Source of the DNA: Paenibacillus bouchesdurhonensis
GTDB taxonomy: Bacteria; Bacillota; Bacilli; Paenibacillales; Paenibacillaceae
Reading direction: 5' to 3'
Length of the DNA: 64,000 nucleotides
Assembly (NCBI RefSeq): GCF_900155685.1
Contig: NZ_LT732548.1
Coordinates: 3,895,537-3,959,536 of the forward strand
In this document: positions 15,095 to 24,298 of the stretch, piece by piece
How the letters are laid out: each line of letters begins with the position of its first letter
How positions within the stretch are numbered: position 1 is the first letter of the stretch
Notes under the pieces: generated by a model
What the model was told of the DNA's origin: nothing
Databases searched by the model: none
What the model saw: the letters and a program-made list of their open reading frames with translations, nothing else
Translations under genes and position numbers: made by a program

Positions 15095-16519
15095 TTAAAC
15101 GCCAGGCTCGTACTCCTTCGATTCGTATTCTTGCACATTGTCATCCAATGATTCCCTGTCCGCCGACTCCATATTAGAGCCCCCGGCCTTCGCCTGTTCA
15201 CTTGCCTTCTTAATGTTCACCCGCATGATGCGAAGCGGCTCAGCCTCGGCTACCTCAAAGATAACGTCCTCTATTCGTACCGCTCTCCCTACAGCCGGTG
15301 CGCCGTCCAGTTCTTTGAACAGCCATCCGCCAATAGAGTCTACTTTATCATGCTCAATGATGACACCCATCAGGTCGTTTACATCCTCGATCAGCATCCG
15401 ACCATCCACGGAAAAGGTGCCGTCGCTCAGCTTCTCTACCTCTGCACGATCCTCATCGAATTCATCGTAAAGATCGCCGACAATCTCCTCCAATATTTTC
15501 TCGGCCGTAAGCAATCCTGCTGTCCCTCCATACTCATCTACGACAACAGTTAACTGGGAATGCTTCTTCTGCATGAGCCGAAGCACATGGCTGACCTCCA
15601 TCGATTCGGGCACATTCAGGATCGGGCGCACTATACTTGCAAGATCATGGGAGCTTCCTCCGTCAGGAAGCAACAGATCGGCAAGATGCACAAATCCGAT
15701 AATCTGATCTTTATCCTCTACGGCGACCGGATACCGGGAGTGCTTTGTTTCCTCCACGATCTTCATATTCTCTTCCCAAGGCAGATTGGTATATAAGCAA
15801 TTCATGTCAGTTCTCGGCAGCATGACCTCCCTGGCCAGCAAGTCGGAAAAATCGAACAGATTATCCATCAGCTTCATCTCGTCTTGGTCGATGACGCCAC
15901 TCTTCGCACTCTGATCCATCAGGATGCGAATTTCTTCCTCCGAATGGGCTGCTTCGCCTTCACCAGCCGGCTCTATGCCAATCAACCGCAATAACCCATT
16001 GGCCGCTGAATTCAGCAGCCAAATGACAGGAAGGAACAACCGATAGAAGAACAAGAGCGGAGCAGACAGCCATAAGGATACCGCCTCGGACTTCTGAATT
16101 GCCAGCGACTTCGGAGCAAGCTCTCCAATAACAATATGCAAAAACGTAATAATCGCAAATCCAACCGCTACAGAAACCGTAGATATGAGCGTAGCATCCG
16201 TTACGCCAAATTTATGCATCAACGGCTCGATTAACAGCTCCGAAATGGCAGGTTCACCTACCCACCCCAGCCCAAGCGAGGCCAACGTAATTCCTAATTG
16301 AGTGGCCGATAAATAGGCATCCAGTTTCTTATTTACTTTGAGCGCATATGCAGCACGCTTGTTGCCTTCGCTAACGAGCTGCGTCAACCTGGATTGACGT
16401 ACCTTAACCAGCGAAAATTCAGCAGCCACAAAAAATCCATTCAAAAGTACTAAAATAATAACTAGAACCAAATTAAATACCAGCTTGCCAGCCTCAATTT
16501 CCGTATGTCCATCGGGCAT
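15095..16519 (-). CDS. CNNM/CBS/CorC_HlyC-domain membrane protein (hemolysin-like, possible divalent cation transporter)
   Basis: 474 residues from ATG 16519 (MPDGHTEIEAGK; an upstream in-frame start overlaps the yfkAB gene and lacks a ribosome site). An N-terminal DUF21/CNNM domain with four membrane segments ('VLLNGFFVAAEFSLVKVRQS', 'LGITLASLGLGWVGEPAIS') spans about 1-200. It is followed by a CBS pair ('REVMLPRTDMNCL', 'VVDEYGGTAGLLTAEKILEE') and a C-terminal CorC_HlyC domain ('LSDGTFSVDGRMLIEDVNDL'). Relatives move or sense Mg2+ or other divalent ions. Confidence 0.88.
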   Translation of the reverse strand: MPDGHTEIEAGKLVFNLVLVIILVLLNGFFVAAEFSLVKVRQSRLTQLVSEGNKRAAYALKVNKKLDAYLSATQLGITLASLGLGWVGEPAISELLIEPLMHKFGVTDATLISTVSVAVGFAIITFLHIVIGELAPKSLAIQKSEAVSLWLSAPLLFFYRLFLPVIWLLNSAANGLLRLIGIEPAGEGEAAHSEEEIRILMDQSAKSGVIDQDEMKLMDNLFDFSDLLAREVMLPRTDMNCLYTNLPWEENMKIVEETKHSRYPVAVEDKDQIIGFVHLADLLLPDGGSSHDLASIVRPILNVPESMEVSHVLRLMQKKHSQLTVVVDEYGGTAGLLTAEKILEEIVGDLYDEFDEDRAEVEKLSDGTFSVDGRMLIEDVNDLMGVIIEHDKVDSIGGWLFKELDGAPAVGRAVRIEDVIFEVAEAEPLRIMRVNIKKASEQAKAGGSNMESADRESLDDNVQEYESKEYEPGV

Positions 16520-16538
16520 AGGTGCAGCGCCTCTTTTC

Positions 16539-17675
16539 CTAAAGTGTGATTGCTTTGCGAGATTTAAAGTCGATATCCTTATAGTACATATCTGCAACGA
16601 GCAGGTTCGGACCGCAGCAGCTTGCCGCTTCGCAATAACAATTTACTTTCTGATTGAGCGGATGGTCGTTCAGCCATTTGGCAAAAATATCATCCAATCC
16701 CTCCTCATGCACGTTGCCAAAAGAAGGGATGTCTGCAAAATCCGTCACAAATACATCTCCCGTAAACATGTTCACGTTTACCCGGTTCCTGCCGTCAGGA
16801 TCGTTGCGTACGGTGACCATCGGTTCCTGCCGGAGCCGCTTGAGCAGAGCGCGATCTGCTTCATTGTCGTTGCAGGAATAGAACGGCAGCGTCCCGAACA
16901 GCATCCATATCTCTTTATTACGCTCATCGAGCAGAGAATGAATCGCCTGACGCATCTCATTCAGAGATAATACCGGAAGTCCCTTGGCAAAATTGGACGC
17001 ATACATCGGATGAACCTCATGCCGCTGACAGCCCATTTCCGTAATTAGCTTATGGATCATCGGCAGCTTGTCATGGGTGCGATAGTTGATCATCGACTCC
17101 GCTGAGATGTACATCCCAGCCTCGCTTAATTTTCGCGAATTCTCCATCATCGCATGATAGAGCTTAGAAGCGACTTCCTTCTTCACGGGATGTCCGCTAT
17201 TCGCAAAGCCCACCTCATAAAAATCCTGCTCATTCGTATAGTTAAAAGAAATATGCATAACATCCAAGTATGGGAGCAGTTTCTCATACCGTTCATAATC
17301 GAGCGTCAAGTTGGAGTTGATTTGAGAACGGATTCCCCGCTCTTTCGCATACTTCAAAATAGGCACGATTTTCTCATCCACCATCTGCTTGCGGAAGGTT
17401 GGTTCGCCCCCCGTAATGCTAATCGTCCGCAGATGCTCCACTTCATCTAAACGCCGTAGGATCAAATCCAGCGGTATCTGCTCTGGCTCCTTCAGCACCA
17501 GGCTATCTCCCACGGCACAGTGCTCACAGCGCATATTACATAAATTTGTGACCGTCAACTCCACACTCGTCAGAACATGATGTCCGAACTCGCGCAAAGA
17601 GACAATCGGATCCCACGGATCATCCTTTGGACTCACCGGAGCTGCTGCAACAGATTTATGCTTAAGTATCTTCAT
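16539..17675 (-). CDS. yfkAB: Radical SAM protein, YfkAB type
   Basis: 378 residues. The radical SAM cluster motif 'CNMRCEHC' (CxxxCxxC) lies near residue 47, followed by 'ITGGEPTFRK'. A second cysteine set at the C-terminus, 'CYCEAASCC', fits the CxCxxxxC motif that names the YfkAB family and may hold an auxiliary Fe-S cluster. The substrate is unknown. AAGGTGGG precedes the ATG. The next gene (CorC/HlyC-like) begins 19 nt downstream and may be co-transcribed. Confidence 0.9.
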   Translation of the reverse strand: MKILKHKSVAAAPVSPKDDPWDPIVSLREFGHHVLTSVELTVTNLCNMRCEHCAVGDSLVLKEPEQIPLDLILRRLDEVEHLRTISITGGEPTFRKQMVDEKIVPILKYAKERGIRSQINSNLTLDYERYEKLLPYLDVMHISFNYTNEQDFYEVGFANSGHPVKKEVASKLYHAMMENSRKLSEAGMYISAESMINYRTHDKLPMIHKLITEMGCQRHEVHPMYASNFAKGLPVLSLNEMRQAIHSLLDERNKEIWMLFGTLPFYSCNDNEADRALLKRLRQEPMVTVRNDPDGRNRVNVNMFTGDVFVTDFADIPSFGNVHEEGLDDIFAKWLNDHPLNQKVNCYCEAASCCGPNLLVADMYYKDIDFKSRKAITL

Positions 17676-17704
17676 TATTGGCCCACCTTATTTCTTTTAT
17701 TAAC

Positions 17705-17745
17705 CTAAAAAAGAAAAGAGTGCACTTCAGCGGCACTTCTTCTCT
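17705..17745 (-). terminator. Terminator after the HD-GYP gene
   Basis: Minus strand AGTGC...GCACT-type stem around CGCTGAA followed by CTTTTCTTTTTT, about 45 nt after the stop at 17785. Confidence 0.75.
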
Positions 17746-17784
17746 ATTAAAACTATATACAGCCGAAGCATGTCCTTCATAATG

Positions 17785-18879
17785 TTAACCAATTTGGTTC
17801 GTTCCGTCCACTTCTGTAATAACGATAGATAATTGCTCCGACAAATCCAGATCATACGGCGCCTTTAATTCTACTCCGTTAGGATCGGTCAAAATCCGCA
17901 CGACGGGACGCTGCGGAATAATGCCGTGGATTTTGGCAATAACGCCCTTCTCTCCCGTGCTAAGCTTGACAGTCATCCCCAATGGATAAATAGCCACCCG
18001 ATCGCGAAACAGCTCCAGCTTGGATTTCTCATATAAATGGCCGCAGCCGGTATACAACACTTCAAGCGCTTGATGTGGCAGCATCGCCGAGCGGTACACC
18101 CGATGGGTCGTCATGGCATCATATGAGTCGGTGATCGCGATCCAGCGGGCAAATTCGCTGATTTCCTCTCCCTTGATTCCGCGGGGATAACCGCTGCCAT
18201 TCAGCCGTTCATGATGCTGATAAGCACAGTGCGCTGAGACGAGTGGAATGCCAGGCTCATCCTTCAGTATTTTGAATCCGATCTCCGCATGCTGCTTGAC
18301 TTGCTCATACTCCTCATCCGTAAGCTTGCCCGCTTTCGTCAGCAGCTCGATGGGAAGCTTTATTTTTCCGATATCATGCAATAATGCTCCAAGACCGAGC
18401 AGTGTCAGATCACTTTTGGAATAGCCATGAATTTGCCCAAGCAATATCGTATAAATACAAACATTGAGCGAGTGCCGATATAAATACTGATCCATACTGT
18501 TAATGTTCATCATCATGATCATGGCGTCCTCCCTAGCGCTAAGATCATCCATGATGTCCTCGACAAGACCAGAAAACATCTTGCCGAGGTAAGGATATAC
18601 GAGACCTTTTACCGTCGGCTCGGTCATTTTTCGAAAATTTGTACGGATCTCCTTCAGTGCCCTGCGCCGCGTATCCTCTTCAATTAAATCGACAGGAACA
18701 ACATCCTCTGTGCGGGGATCAGCTACATACACGAAATTCAAACCATGGCTGCGGAGCCGCCGGATAATGACATCCGTAAGCTCAGCATTTTCCGATAAAA
18801 GTACGATACCATCCTCGTTATATATTTTCTTACCCAGTTTCATTCCGGGCTGTAGTGAGTTGATAGGTATTAATCGCAT
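17785..18879 (-). CDS. HD-GYP domain protein (probable c-di-GMP phosphodiesterase)
   Basis: 364 residues. The HD-GYP domain has intact motifs: 'LGALLHDIGKIKLP' (HD), 'VKQHAEIGFKIL', 'YQHHERLNGSGYPRGIKGEE' (GYP) and 'ITDSYDAMTTHRVYRS'. The first 100 residues form an N-terminal domain seen in Paenibacillus relatives ('LGKKIYNEDGIVLLSENAEL'). No membrane helix. GGAAGTGG precedes the ATG. It should hydrolyse cyclic di-GMP. A paralogue with an altered HD motif lies at 22266-23309. Confidence 0.88.
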   Translation of the reverse strand: MRLIPINSLQPGMKLGKKIYNEDGIVLLSENAELTDVIIRRLRSHGLNFVYVADPRTEDVVPVDLIEEDTRRRALKEIRTNFRKMTEPTVKGLVYPYLGKMFSGLVEDIMDDLSAREDAMIMMMNINSMDQYLYRHSLNVCIYTILLGQIHGYSKSDLTLLGLGALLHDIGKIKLPIELLTKAGKLTDEEYEQVKQHAEIGFKILKDEPGIPLVSAHCAYQHHERLNGSGYPRGIKGEEISEFARWIAITDSYDAMTTHRVYRSAMLPHQALEVLYTGCGHLYEKSKLELFRDRVAIYPLGMTVKLSTGEKGVIAKIHGIIPQRPVVRILTDPNGVELKAPYDLDLSEQLSIVITEVDGTNQIG

Positions 18880-18971
18880 AATAAATCCACTTCCGTCTCT
18901 ATTGTTAAGTTATGATATGTAATTGCGAAAAGCGGCTTTATAATGTGATATGACTGGCTTGTTGCCCAATA

Positions 18972-19802
18972 CTATCGCATGATGAAGATCCAAAATAAAG
19001 CAGCAAGAATGAAACGATAATAAGCAAAATGCCTGAGCTGGATTTTCTGAATTGATTTTAGGAAGGCCATAACCACGATATAAGCCACGATAAAAGACAC
19101 AATGAAGCCAATAGCAAAGTATCCAATGGTCTCTAAAGTAAAATATCGGTATGAATCCAGCATTTCGTAACCGGAAACTGCACACATGATCGGAATCGCG
19201 ATCAGAAAGGAAAAATCGGCCGAAGCCTTATAGCTTGCCCCGCTGAGCATTCCGCCTGCTATGGTCGAGCCGGAGCGGGAAAAGCCTGGCCACAACACGG
19301 AAATGCATTGATACAATCCGATCATGAGCGCCTGTTTATGGGTCAACTGATCGAGATCCTTGGCCGTAACCTGCGCCTTGTTCTTCGAGAACCATTCCGC
19401 CGCAATCATGAATATCCCGCCGACGAGCAGCGCCCACAGAACCGTAGAAGGACTGAACAAGCTTTTAATGAAATCCCGGAAGAAGAAGCCTACCGCAAGA
19501 GCAGGAGCAATGCCCAATACAACATGAAGCAGGTCAAGATGCTTGGGAGGAGTCTGGCTGCGGAATAAAGGAGCAACCTTCCTGTTCATGCCTAGCAAAT
19601 GAATGATTCGTTCTCTATACACCCAGGAAATAGCTAGGATCGCACCTAACTGAATTACGATCATGAACGTCTTCATCTCAGGAGTCGAATCATCGTAGCC
19701 TAACAGCTTGGCCGTCAATATCATGTGGCCTGTTGAAGATACCGGAATAAATTCAGTGAGGCCCTCCACAATCCCCAGAATAACCGCAACAATAGAATTC
19801 AT
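18972..19802 (-). CDS. uppP: Undecaprenyl-diphosphatase UppP (BacA)
   Basis: 276 residues and polytopic. Family motifs: 'GLTEFIPVSSTGHMIL' near residue 14 and 'PGFSRSGSTIAGGMLSG' near residue 165, which hold the catalytic residues. It dephosphorylates undecaprenyl pyrophosphate outside the membrane to recycle the lipid carrier for cell-wall synthesis and gives bacitracin tolerance. AGGAGGATGCT precedes the ATG. Confidence 0.95.
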   Translation of the reverse strand: MNSIVAVILGIVEGLTEFIPVSSTGHMILTAKLLGYDDSTPEMKTFMIVIQLGAILAISWVYRERIIHLLGMNRKVAPLFRSQTPPKHLDLLHVVLGIAPALAVGFFFRDFIKSLFSPSTVLWALLVGGIFMIAAEWFSKNKAQVTAKDLDQLTHKQALMIGLYQCISVLWPGFSRSGSTIAGGMLSGASYKASADFSFLIAIPIMCAVSGYEMLDSYRYFTLETIGYFAIGFIVSFIVAYIVVMAFLKSIQKIQLRHFAYYRFILAALFWIFIMR

Positions 19803-19837
19803 AGCATCCTCCTCTTAATGAAGCAGTTTCATATTAG

Positions 19838-21292
19838 CTATTCACAGTAGTTTTCCGTTTGGGATTTCCATCGGTGATAGAAACAGCTCTCAATCGCCCC
19901 TGCCGTCTGAAGCTCCATCCGCAGCAAATCCCGCAAAAATTCCGGAAGCAGAAATTCCTGCTCGCTGCCCTGCTTCAAACATTCGTAACCGATACCGAAC
20001 GTAAACATGTCCAGAGTTCCCACAGAATAAATCCCATCTGGGACGATCGGAACGCCCTGATTGCTGGCCTGGATAATTTTATGGAATGGCAGGGCGGTCG
20101 GATCATAAATGATTTCCATGCCATCAACGCAAATGCCCCCTAGCTGTTTGCCGCGGAAGCCAAATCCAAAGATCGCCTTATCTGTAATGTCCGCCAACAG
20201 AGATTGCTCCAGGCTGTACAATATATGCTTGCCCAACAAATTCATGCGACAAGGATTAATCGGCGAGGGACAGCGTTCATGAAGCATGCCTTCGCTGATC
20301 TCTCCGGCAGGCAGTCCAGCGAGCAATTGCCCGCTGTTGACGATCGATAAATCGCTCCCCGTAAATCTTCTTACTGCTTGGGCCAGCAAATTGCCAAACG
20401 GCGATTCTACATCATAGCGAACCGGCAGCTCTTCCTCAATAACCGCTACCGTTCGCGCCATGCGCTCTCCCGCCCGAAGCCTATGAATATTCAGCGCTTC
20501 AGCCACGTTAACATCCTCCGGCCCGCTTTCAACGGGCAAGCAGATGCCTGACACAACCTTGGCTTTGCCAGTTATCATGTCTCTCTCAACCGTAATTTGC
20601 CCTAGATGCCTTCCGAATTTCCCTGCCGCTACAATCGCGGTTTGCCCTATCCACAGCGGCTCCTCCAGCAAATGATGCGTATGACCGCCAAGGATAAGAT
20701 CAATTCCGGGTACCTGCTCTGCGAGCTCACGATCGAAGGGTAAGCCTACATGAGACATGACTACAATAAGATCCACCTTGCTGCGCAAATCGCTTACCGA
20801 CGTCTCGATGCTTTTCAGCGGATCAAGCGCGGTTAAGCCTAATAGCTTGTAAAATTCAGCGTAAGCAGCCGTTGCTCCAATGATACCGATTTTGAAGCCT
20901 GCCTTATTTAGAATCGTATGCTTCTTCATCCATGCAGGCGGTTTGCCGGTCTCCATATCCAGCATATTCGCACAGACCACCTGGCAAACTAATCCTGTAT
21001 AGGCTTGATCGAGCTGCTCAGGCGTAAAAGTCAGACCTTCATTGTTGCCTATCGTTATTGCATCGTACGCCGTCAAGTTCAGGACATCCACATTAGCTTG
21101 TCCCATTGTCCCTTCCGTCTCGGGTGCGGCGCGATCCATATGATCGCCAATATCCAGCAGCAGCACGGCTTCATGCTGCTCAGCACGAAGCTCATTCACC
21201 ATAGAGGCGATGCGCACCATTGCACCGAAATGACTATGCAAATCGTTGGTATAGAGTATCGTTAATATATCCTGGTTCGTATTCGGCAGCAT
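19838..21292 (-). CDS. YunD-like bifunctional metallophosphatase/5'-nucleotidase
   Basis: 484 residues. N-terminal calcineurin-type metallophosphatase: 'LYTNDLHSHFG', 'LLDIGDHMD', 'GNNEGLT', 'MSHVGLPFD', 'LGGHTHHLLE'. C-terminal 5'-nucleotidase domain: 'VESPFGNLLAQAVRRFTGSD', 'NSGQLLAGLPAGEISEG'. There is no signal peptide, so it acts in the cytoplasm like B. subtilis YunD, on nucleotides or UDP-sugars. GGGGGG precedes the ATG. Confidence 0.85.
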   Translation of the reverse strand: MLPNTNQDILTILYTNDLHSHFGAMVRIASMVNELRAEQHEAVLLLDIGDHMDRAAPETEGTMGQANVDVLNLTAYDAITIGNNEGLTFTPEQLDQAYTGLVCQVVCANMLDMETGKPPAWMKKHTILNKAGFKIGIIGATAAYAEFYKLLGLTALDPLKSIETSVSDLRSKVDLIVVMSHVGLPFDRELAEQVPGIDLILGGHTHHLLEEPLWIGQTAIVAAGKFGRHLGQITVERDMITGKAKVVSGICLPVESGPEDVNVAEALNIHRLRAGERMARTVAVIEEELPVRYDVESPFGNLLAQAVRRFTGSDLSIVNSGQLLAGLPAGEISEGMLHERCPSPINPCRMNLLGKHILYSLEQSLLADITDKAIFGFGFRGKQLGGICVDGMEIIYDPTALPFHKIIQASNQGVPIVPDGIYSVGTLDMFTFGIGYECLKQGSEQEFLLPEFLRDLLRMELQTAGAIESCFYHRWKSQTENYCE

Positions 21293-21437
21293 GATTTGTC
21301 CCCCCTTGGCATATGCCTACACAGCCGTCCTATTAAATGATTTAGATGTAGAATATTATATACCTCAAATTTGATCATTGTCTCCCTAAATATGATATAT
21401 TATAGGGGCTTATTCCGTAGTACGAGGTGAAATAAAT

Positions 21438-22175
21438 ATGAAACTAACGATTTCTCTATTCGCGGGGCTGGCCGATCAAATCGGAGCTGCGCAAATTGAT
21501 ATAACATATCCCGAGGACACCGTGACTGCGGCTCGGTTAAAACAGGAAATTGCCGACCTTTATCCGGATGCGGCTGCGCTGGTCAACGTCTCTTTTCTAG
21601 CCGTCAATCAAGAATATGCGACAAATGCTCTCCTCATAACCGAGCAAGACGAGATCGCTCTGATTCCTCCTGTCTCTGGAGGCGAGCATGATTCAGCCCC
21701 GGACTCCTTCCATTCCGCTGATCAAATGTACGCAATTACTTCCGAGCCGCTATCGATCGATGCGGTGACCCAAAAGGTAAACACGGCCAATCATGGCGCA
21801 ACGCTCGTCTTTGTCGGTACGACGCGAGAATTGACCGGAGAACAGAGAACGATCCATTTAGAGTATGAAGCTTACATCCCTATGGCTCTGTCCAAGATGG
21901 AGCAAATCGGCGAGGAGATCGCCGCGAACTGGCCTGGAACCAAATGCGCCATCAGCCATCGTATTGGGAAGGTCGATATCGCTGAGAGCAGTGTAATCAT
22001 AGCCGTATCCACTCCTCATAGAGATAATTGCTATGCCGCTAGCCGTTATGCTATAGAAAGGTTAAAGCAGATCGTTCCCATTTGGAAGAAGGAGGTTTGG
22101 GAGGACGGCACGGAATGGGTAGGCCACGGACAGGGACCTTGGATTCCCACAGCGCCAGGACATATATCACATTAA
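21438..22175 (+). CDS. MoaD-MoaE fusion, molybdopterin synthase
   Basis: 245 residues. Residues 1-82 are a MoaD ubiquitin-like sulfur carrier ending 'ALIPPVSGG', the Gly-Gly normally thiocarboxylated at the C-terminus. A linker of about 15 residues leads to MoaE (about 97-240): 'LVFVGTTRELT', 'LEYEAYIPMALSKME', 'HRIGKVDI', 'STPHRDNCYAASRYAIE' and the active-site region 'PIWKKEVW'. Together they convert precursor Z (cPMP) to molybdopterin. Here the Gly-Gly is internal, as in mycobacterial MoaX, where cleavage after it is known. GAGGTG precedes the ATG. No other molybdopterin genes are in the window. Confidence 0.9.
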   Translation: MKLTISLFAGLADQIGAAQIDITYPEDTVTAARLKQEIADLYPDAAALVNVSFLAVNQEYATNALLITEQDEIALIPPVSGGEHDSAPDSFHSADQMYAITSEPLSIDAVTQKVNTANHGATLVFVGTTRELTGEQRTIHLEYEAYIPMALSKMEQIGEEIAANWPGTKCAISHRIGKVDIAESSVIIAVSTPHRDNCYAASRYAIERLKQIVPIWKKEVWEDGTEWVGHGQGPWIPTAPGHISH

Positions 22176-22265
22176 TAGCATCTAAAGACCCAAAATATCA
22201 TTGCCAATCCAGTTATTCCCTGCTATCATTAAGTAAATACTGCGATTAATGGGGTGTCATTGTTC

Positions 22266-23309
22266 TTGAAATTACATGTGATCGAAATTAGCCCTGGCGA
22301 CCGTCTTAAAAATGATATTTTCAATCAATTCGGTGTTTTAATCCTGCATAAAGGGACGGAATTGACCAGTGATGCAATTGTCAAGCTCATGCAGCACGGA
22401 ATCGACTACATCGATATTGAACCTAGAACCATGGACATCGACCGCACTTCAAGCGTAAGTAGTAATCCGGTCAAGAAGGTAGCGCCGCTATTCGATGAAG
22501 CCGTCGACGGATTTGAAGACATCTTTCTGGAAGCGCTATCCAGTGGGACGTTCGATGAGTCCAGAGTCGATGATTTGCTGCAACCCCTAGTCAATGAATT
22601 AGTTGGCCAGAAGGATGTTGTCTCGCTTCTATTGCTGTTAGATAATGGTGATAATTATACATATAATCATTCCATGCAAGTCGGAATGCTCTCTTATTAT
22701 ATCGCAACTTGGCTAGGTTATCCTAAGGAAGAAGCCTATAGAATTGGTAAAGCCGGTTATCTTATTGATATTGGCAAGTGCATGATCTCTCAAGACATCC
22801 TTAGCAAACCCGGCAAGCTGACACCGGAAGAGTTCGAAGAGGTCAAACGCCATACCTCATATGGCTATGAAATCATATTCAACTCCACCGGGGACGAAAT
22901 TTCCGCATTAGTGGCCCTGCAGCATCACGAACGGGAAGACGGAAGCGGCTATCCCAAGGGGCTGCGCAAGGAGGAAATTCATCCGTATGCTAAAATAGCC
23001 GCCGTAGCGGACGTGTATACGGCCATGACATCCAACCGCGTATATCAGTCTAAGCAAGAACTGTTAACTGTTCTACGGGAGCTGAACGCCCTTAGCTTCG
23101 GCAAGCTGAGCCCAGAACCGACACAGGCGCTGATCAGTCACCTGCTGCCGAACTTTATCGGCAAGAAAGTGCTGCTGAATTCCGGCGAGGTAGGCTCGAT
23201 CATAATGACCAACCAGAGCGACTTCTTCCGTCCGCTCGTTCAAACGGATTCCAGATTCGTAGATTTATCCAAAGAACGCGAGATGGCGATTACCGAGGTT
23301 TATATATAA
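22266..23309 (+). CDS. HD-GYP-like protein with degenerate HD motif
   Basis: About 347 residues; start uncertain between TTG 22266, TTG 22260 and GTG 22254 (GGGG lies at 22249-22252). It parallels the HD-GYP protein at 17785, but the HD motif reads 'AGYLIDIGKCMIS', with Ile where the metal-binding His should be. The GYP motif ('HHEREDGSGYPKGLRKEEIH') and 'VADVYTAMTSNRVYQS' are kept. It may bind cyclic di-GMP without efficient hydrolysis; this is inference. A 16-bp hairpin follows 12 nt after the stop. Confidence 0.8.
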   Translation: MKLHVIEISPGDRLKNDIFNQFGVLILHKGTELTSDAIVKLMQHGIDYIDIEPRTMDIDRTSSVSSNPVKKVAPLFDEAVDGFEDIFLEALSSGTFDESRVDDLLQPLVNELVGQKDVVSLLLLLDNGDNYTYNHSMQVGMLSYYIATWLGYPKEEAYRIGKAGYLIDIGKCMISQDILSKPGKLTPEEFEEVKRHTSYGYEIIFNSTGDEISALVALQHHEREDGSGYPKGLRKEEIHPYAKIAAVADVYTAMTSNRVYQSKQELLTVLRELNALSFGKLSPEPTQALISHLLPNFIGKKVLLNSGEVGSIIMTNQSDFFRPLVQTDSRFVDLSKEREMAITEVYI

Positions 23310-23321
23310 GCTAGGCTACTC

Positions 23322-23360
23322 TCTCTTAACCCTTCCGCATGATACGGAAGGGTTAAGAGA
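23322..23360. terminator. Perfect 16-bp hairpin after the HD-GYP-like gene
   Basis: TCTCTTAACCCTTCCG and its exact complement, 7-nt loop. There is no U tract, but the stem is strong and lies 12 nt after a stop codon; probably a terminator. It also marks the left edge of core sequence before the defence island. Confidence 0.6.
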
Positions 23361-23638
23361 TGTTAGAACTCATTCACCAGCTTAGTAATTATTATACAGA
23401 CTATACGAAACTGCAAAAAAAGAATCGGCCTAGTTAGCTGCCCGTATAGAACATAAATAAAATGTACCTGAGTAGCTTGATTGCAGCTATTCAGGCACAA
23501 ATGTAAAATTAAGGGTCAAGCCTGATGAACATATAATGTTTGGTAAAGCTTGGGGGAACTATTTATCAGCAAATGACGCACGCTTTTCAAGGTAGTTCTA
23601 GTACCTCATACGATTATGACAATGATTATCTCGGACAG
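23361..23638. other. Decayed sequence at the left edge of the defence island
   Basis: No complete gene. On the plus strand a remnant reads 'VKPDEHIMFGKAWGNYLSA' and continues in another frame as 'GSSSTSYDYDNDYLGQLC'. A second imperfect hairpin (CCTGAGTAGCT/AGCTATTCAGG) lies near 23466-23494. The source gene is not recognised. Confidence 0.4.
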
Positions 23639-24214
23639 TTATGCTAGGGACGGATCTGCAGCAAACCATGTATATATGTCCTCTGTATCAGCATCTTTCA
23701 TTTCCAACCAGGCAATACCGAAAGTAAATTTAACTTTTTCAACTTCCATTATGTCTGGAAAACTAACCCTAATTCCGTGATCGAGATACTCTGGAGTGTT
23801 AATGATAATACAGTTATCAAAACGTTGCTCTTTAAAAAAAGACTTATACCTTCGCGGCATTTCCAATTCATAAGCTGCTCGGGTAAATAACATTTCCTGA
23901 TCTTCGGTACCAATACTCAATTTCAAATTGCAACAATACCAACTTTTTATATCTATACATTCTCCGCTCTCAATAGAGCTTTCTGTTATTTTAATGACTG
24001 GTTCGAAATAACAATCTATATTTACTTCTTGATAAAAACTAGCGATTCCAGTTACGAAGGCATCCACCTTATACCTTCTATCAACCATAAAAAAGTTATG
24101 CATTTCTTTTTCGAGTTCTACAATCTCTATCTTCAAATTTATCTTTTCTGTTAGATCCTCATCTGAATATGTATGTAATTTTAAGATAATTTCACCAAAA
24201 GGGATAATAATCAT
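23639..24214 (-). CDS. Hypothetical protein, 191 residues
   Basis: ATG at 24214 with GAAGGA upstream. A soluble, acidic protein rich in predicted beta strands ('IIIPFGEIILKLHTY', 'DNCIIINTPEYLDHGIRVSF', 'VKFTFGIAWLEMKD'). No motif or family is recognised. It is AT-rich like the BREX island and lies 84 nt after the PIN-gene remnant in the same direction, so it could be read by the same transcript. An immunity-type protein is possible but not supported by a motif. Confidence 0.55.
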   Translation of the reverse strand: MIIIPFGEIILKLHTYSDEDLTEKINLKIEIVELEKEMHNFFMVDRRYKVDAFVTGIASFYQEVNIDCYFEPVIKITESSIESGECIDIKSWYCCNLKLSIGTEDQEMLFTRAAYELEMPRRYKSFFKEQRFDNCIIINTPEYLDHGIRVSFPDIMEVEKVKFTFGIAWLEMKDADTEDIYTWFAADPSLA

Positions 24215-24298
24215 ATTTAGTCATTCCTTCTAAATAATTTGTTATCTATATGGCGCCAGTCTCCCCTCGTAATTAAGCTCTCTTTCAATCCCCAAATT

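Noticed and set aside
14944..15201. 85-codon minus-strand ORF between cotJA and the CorC/HlyC-like gene
   Set aside because: It overlaps the end of the CorC/HlyC-like gene and its terminator, without a ribosome site.
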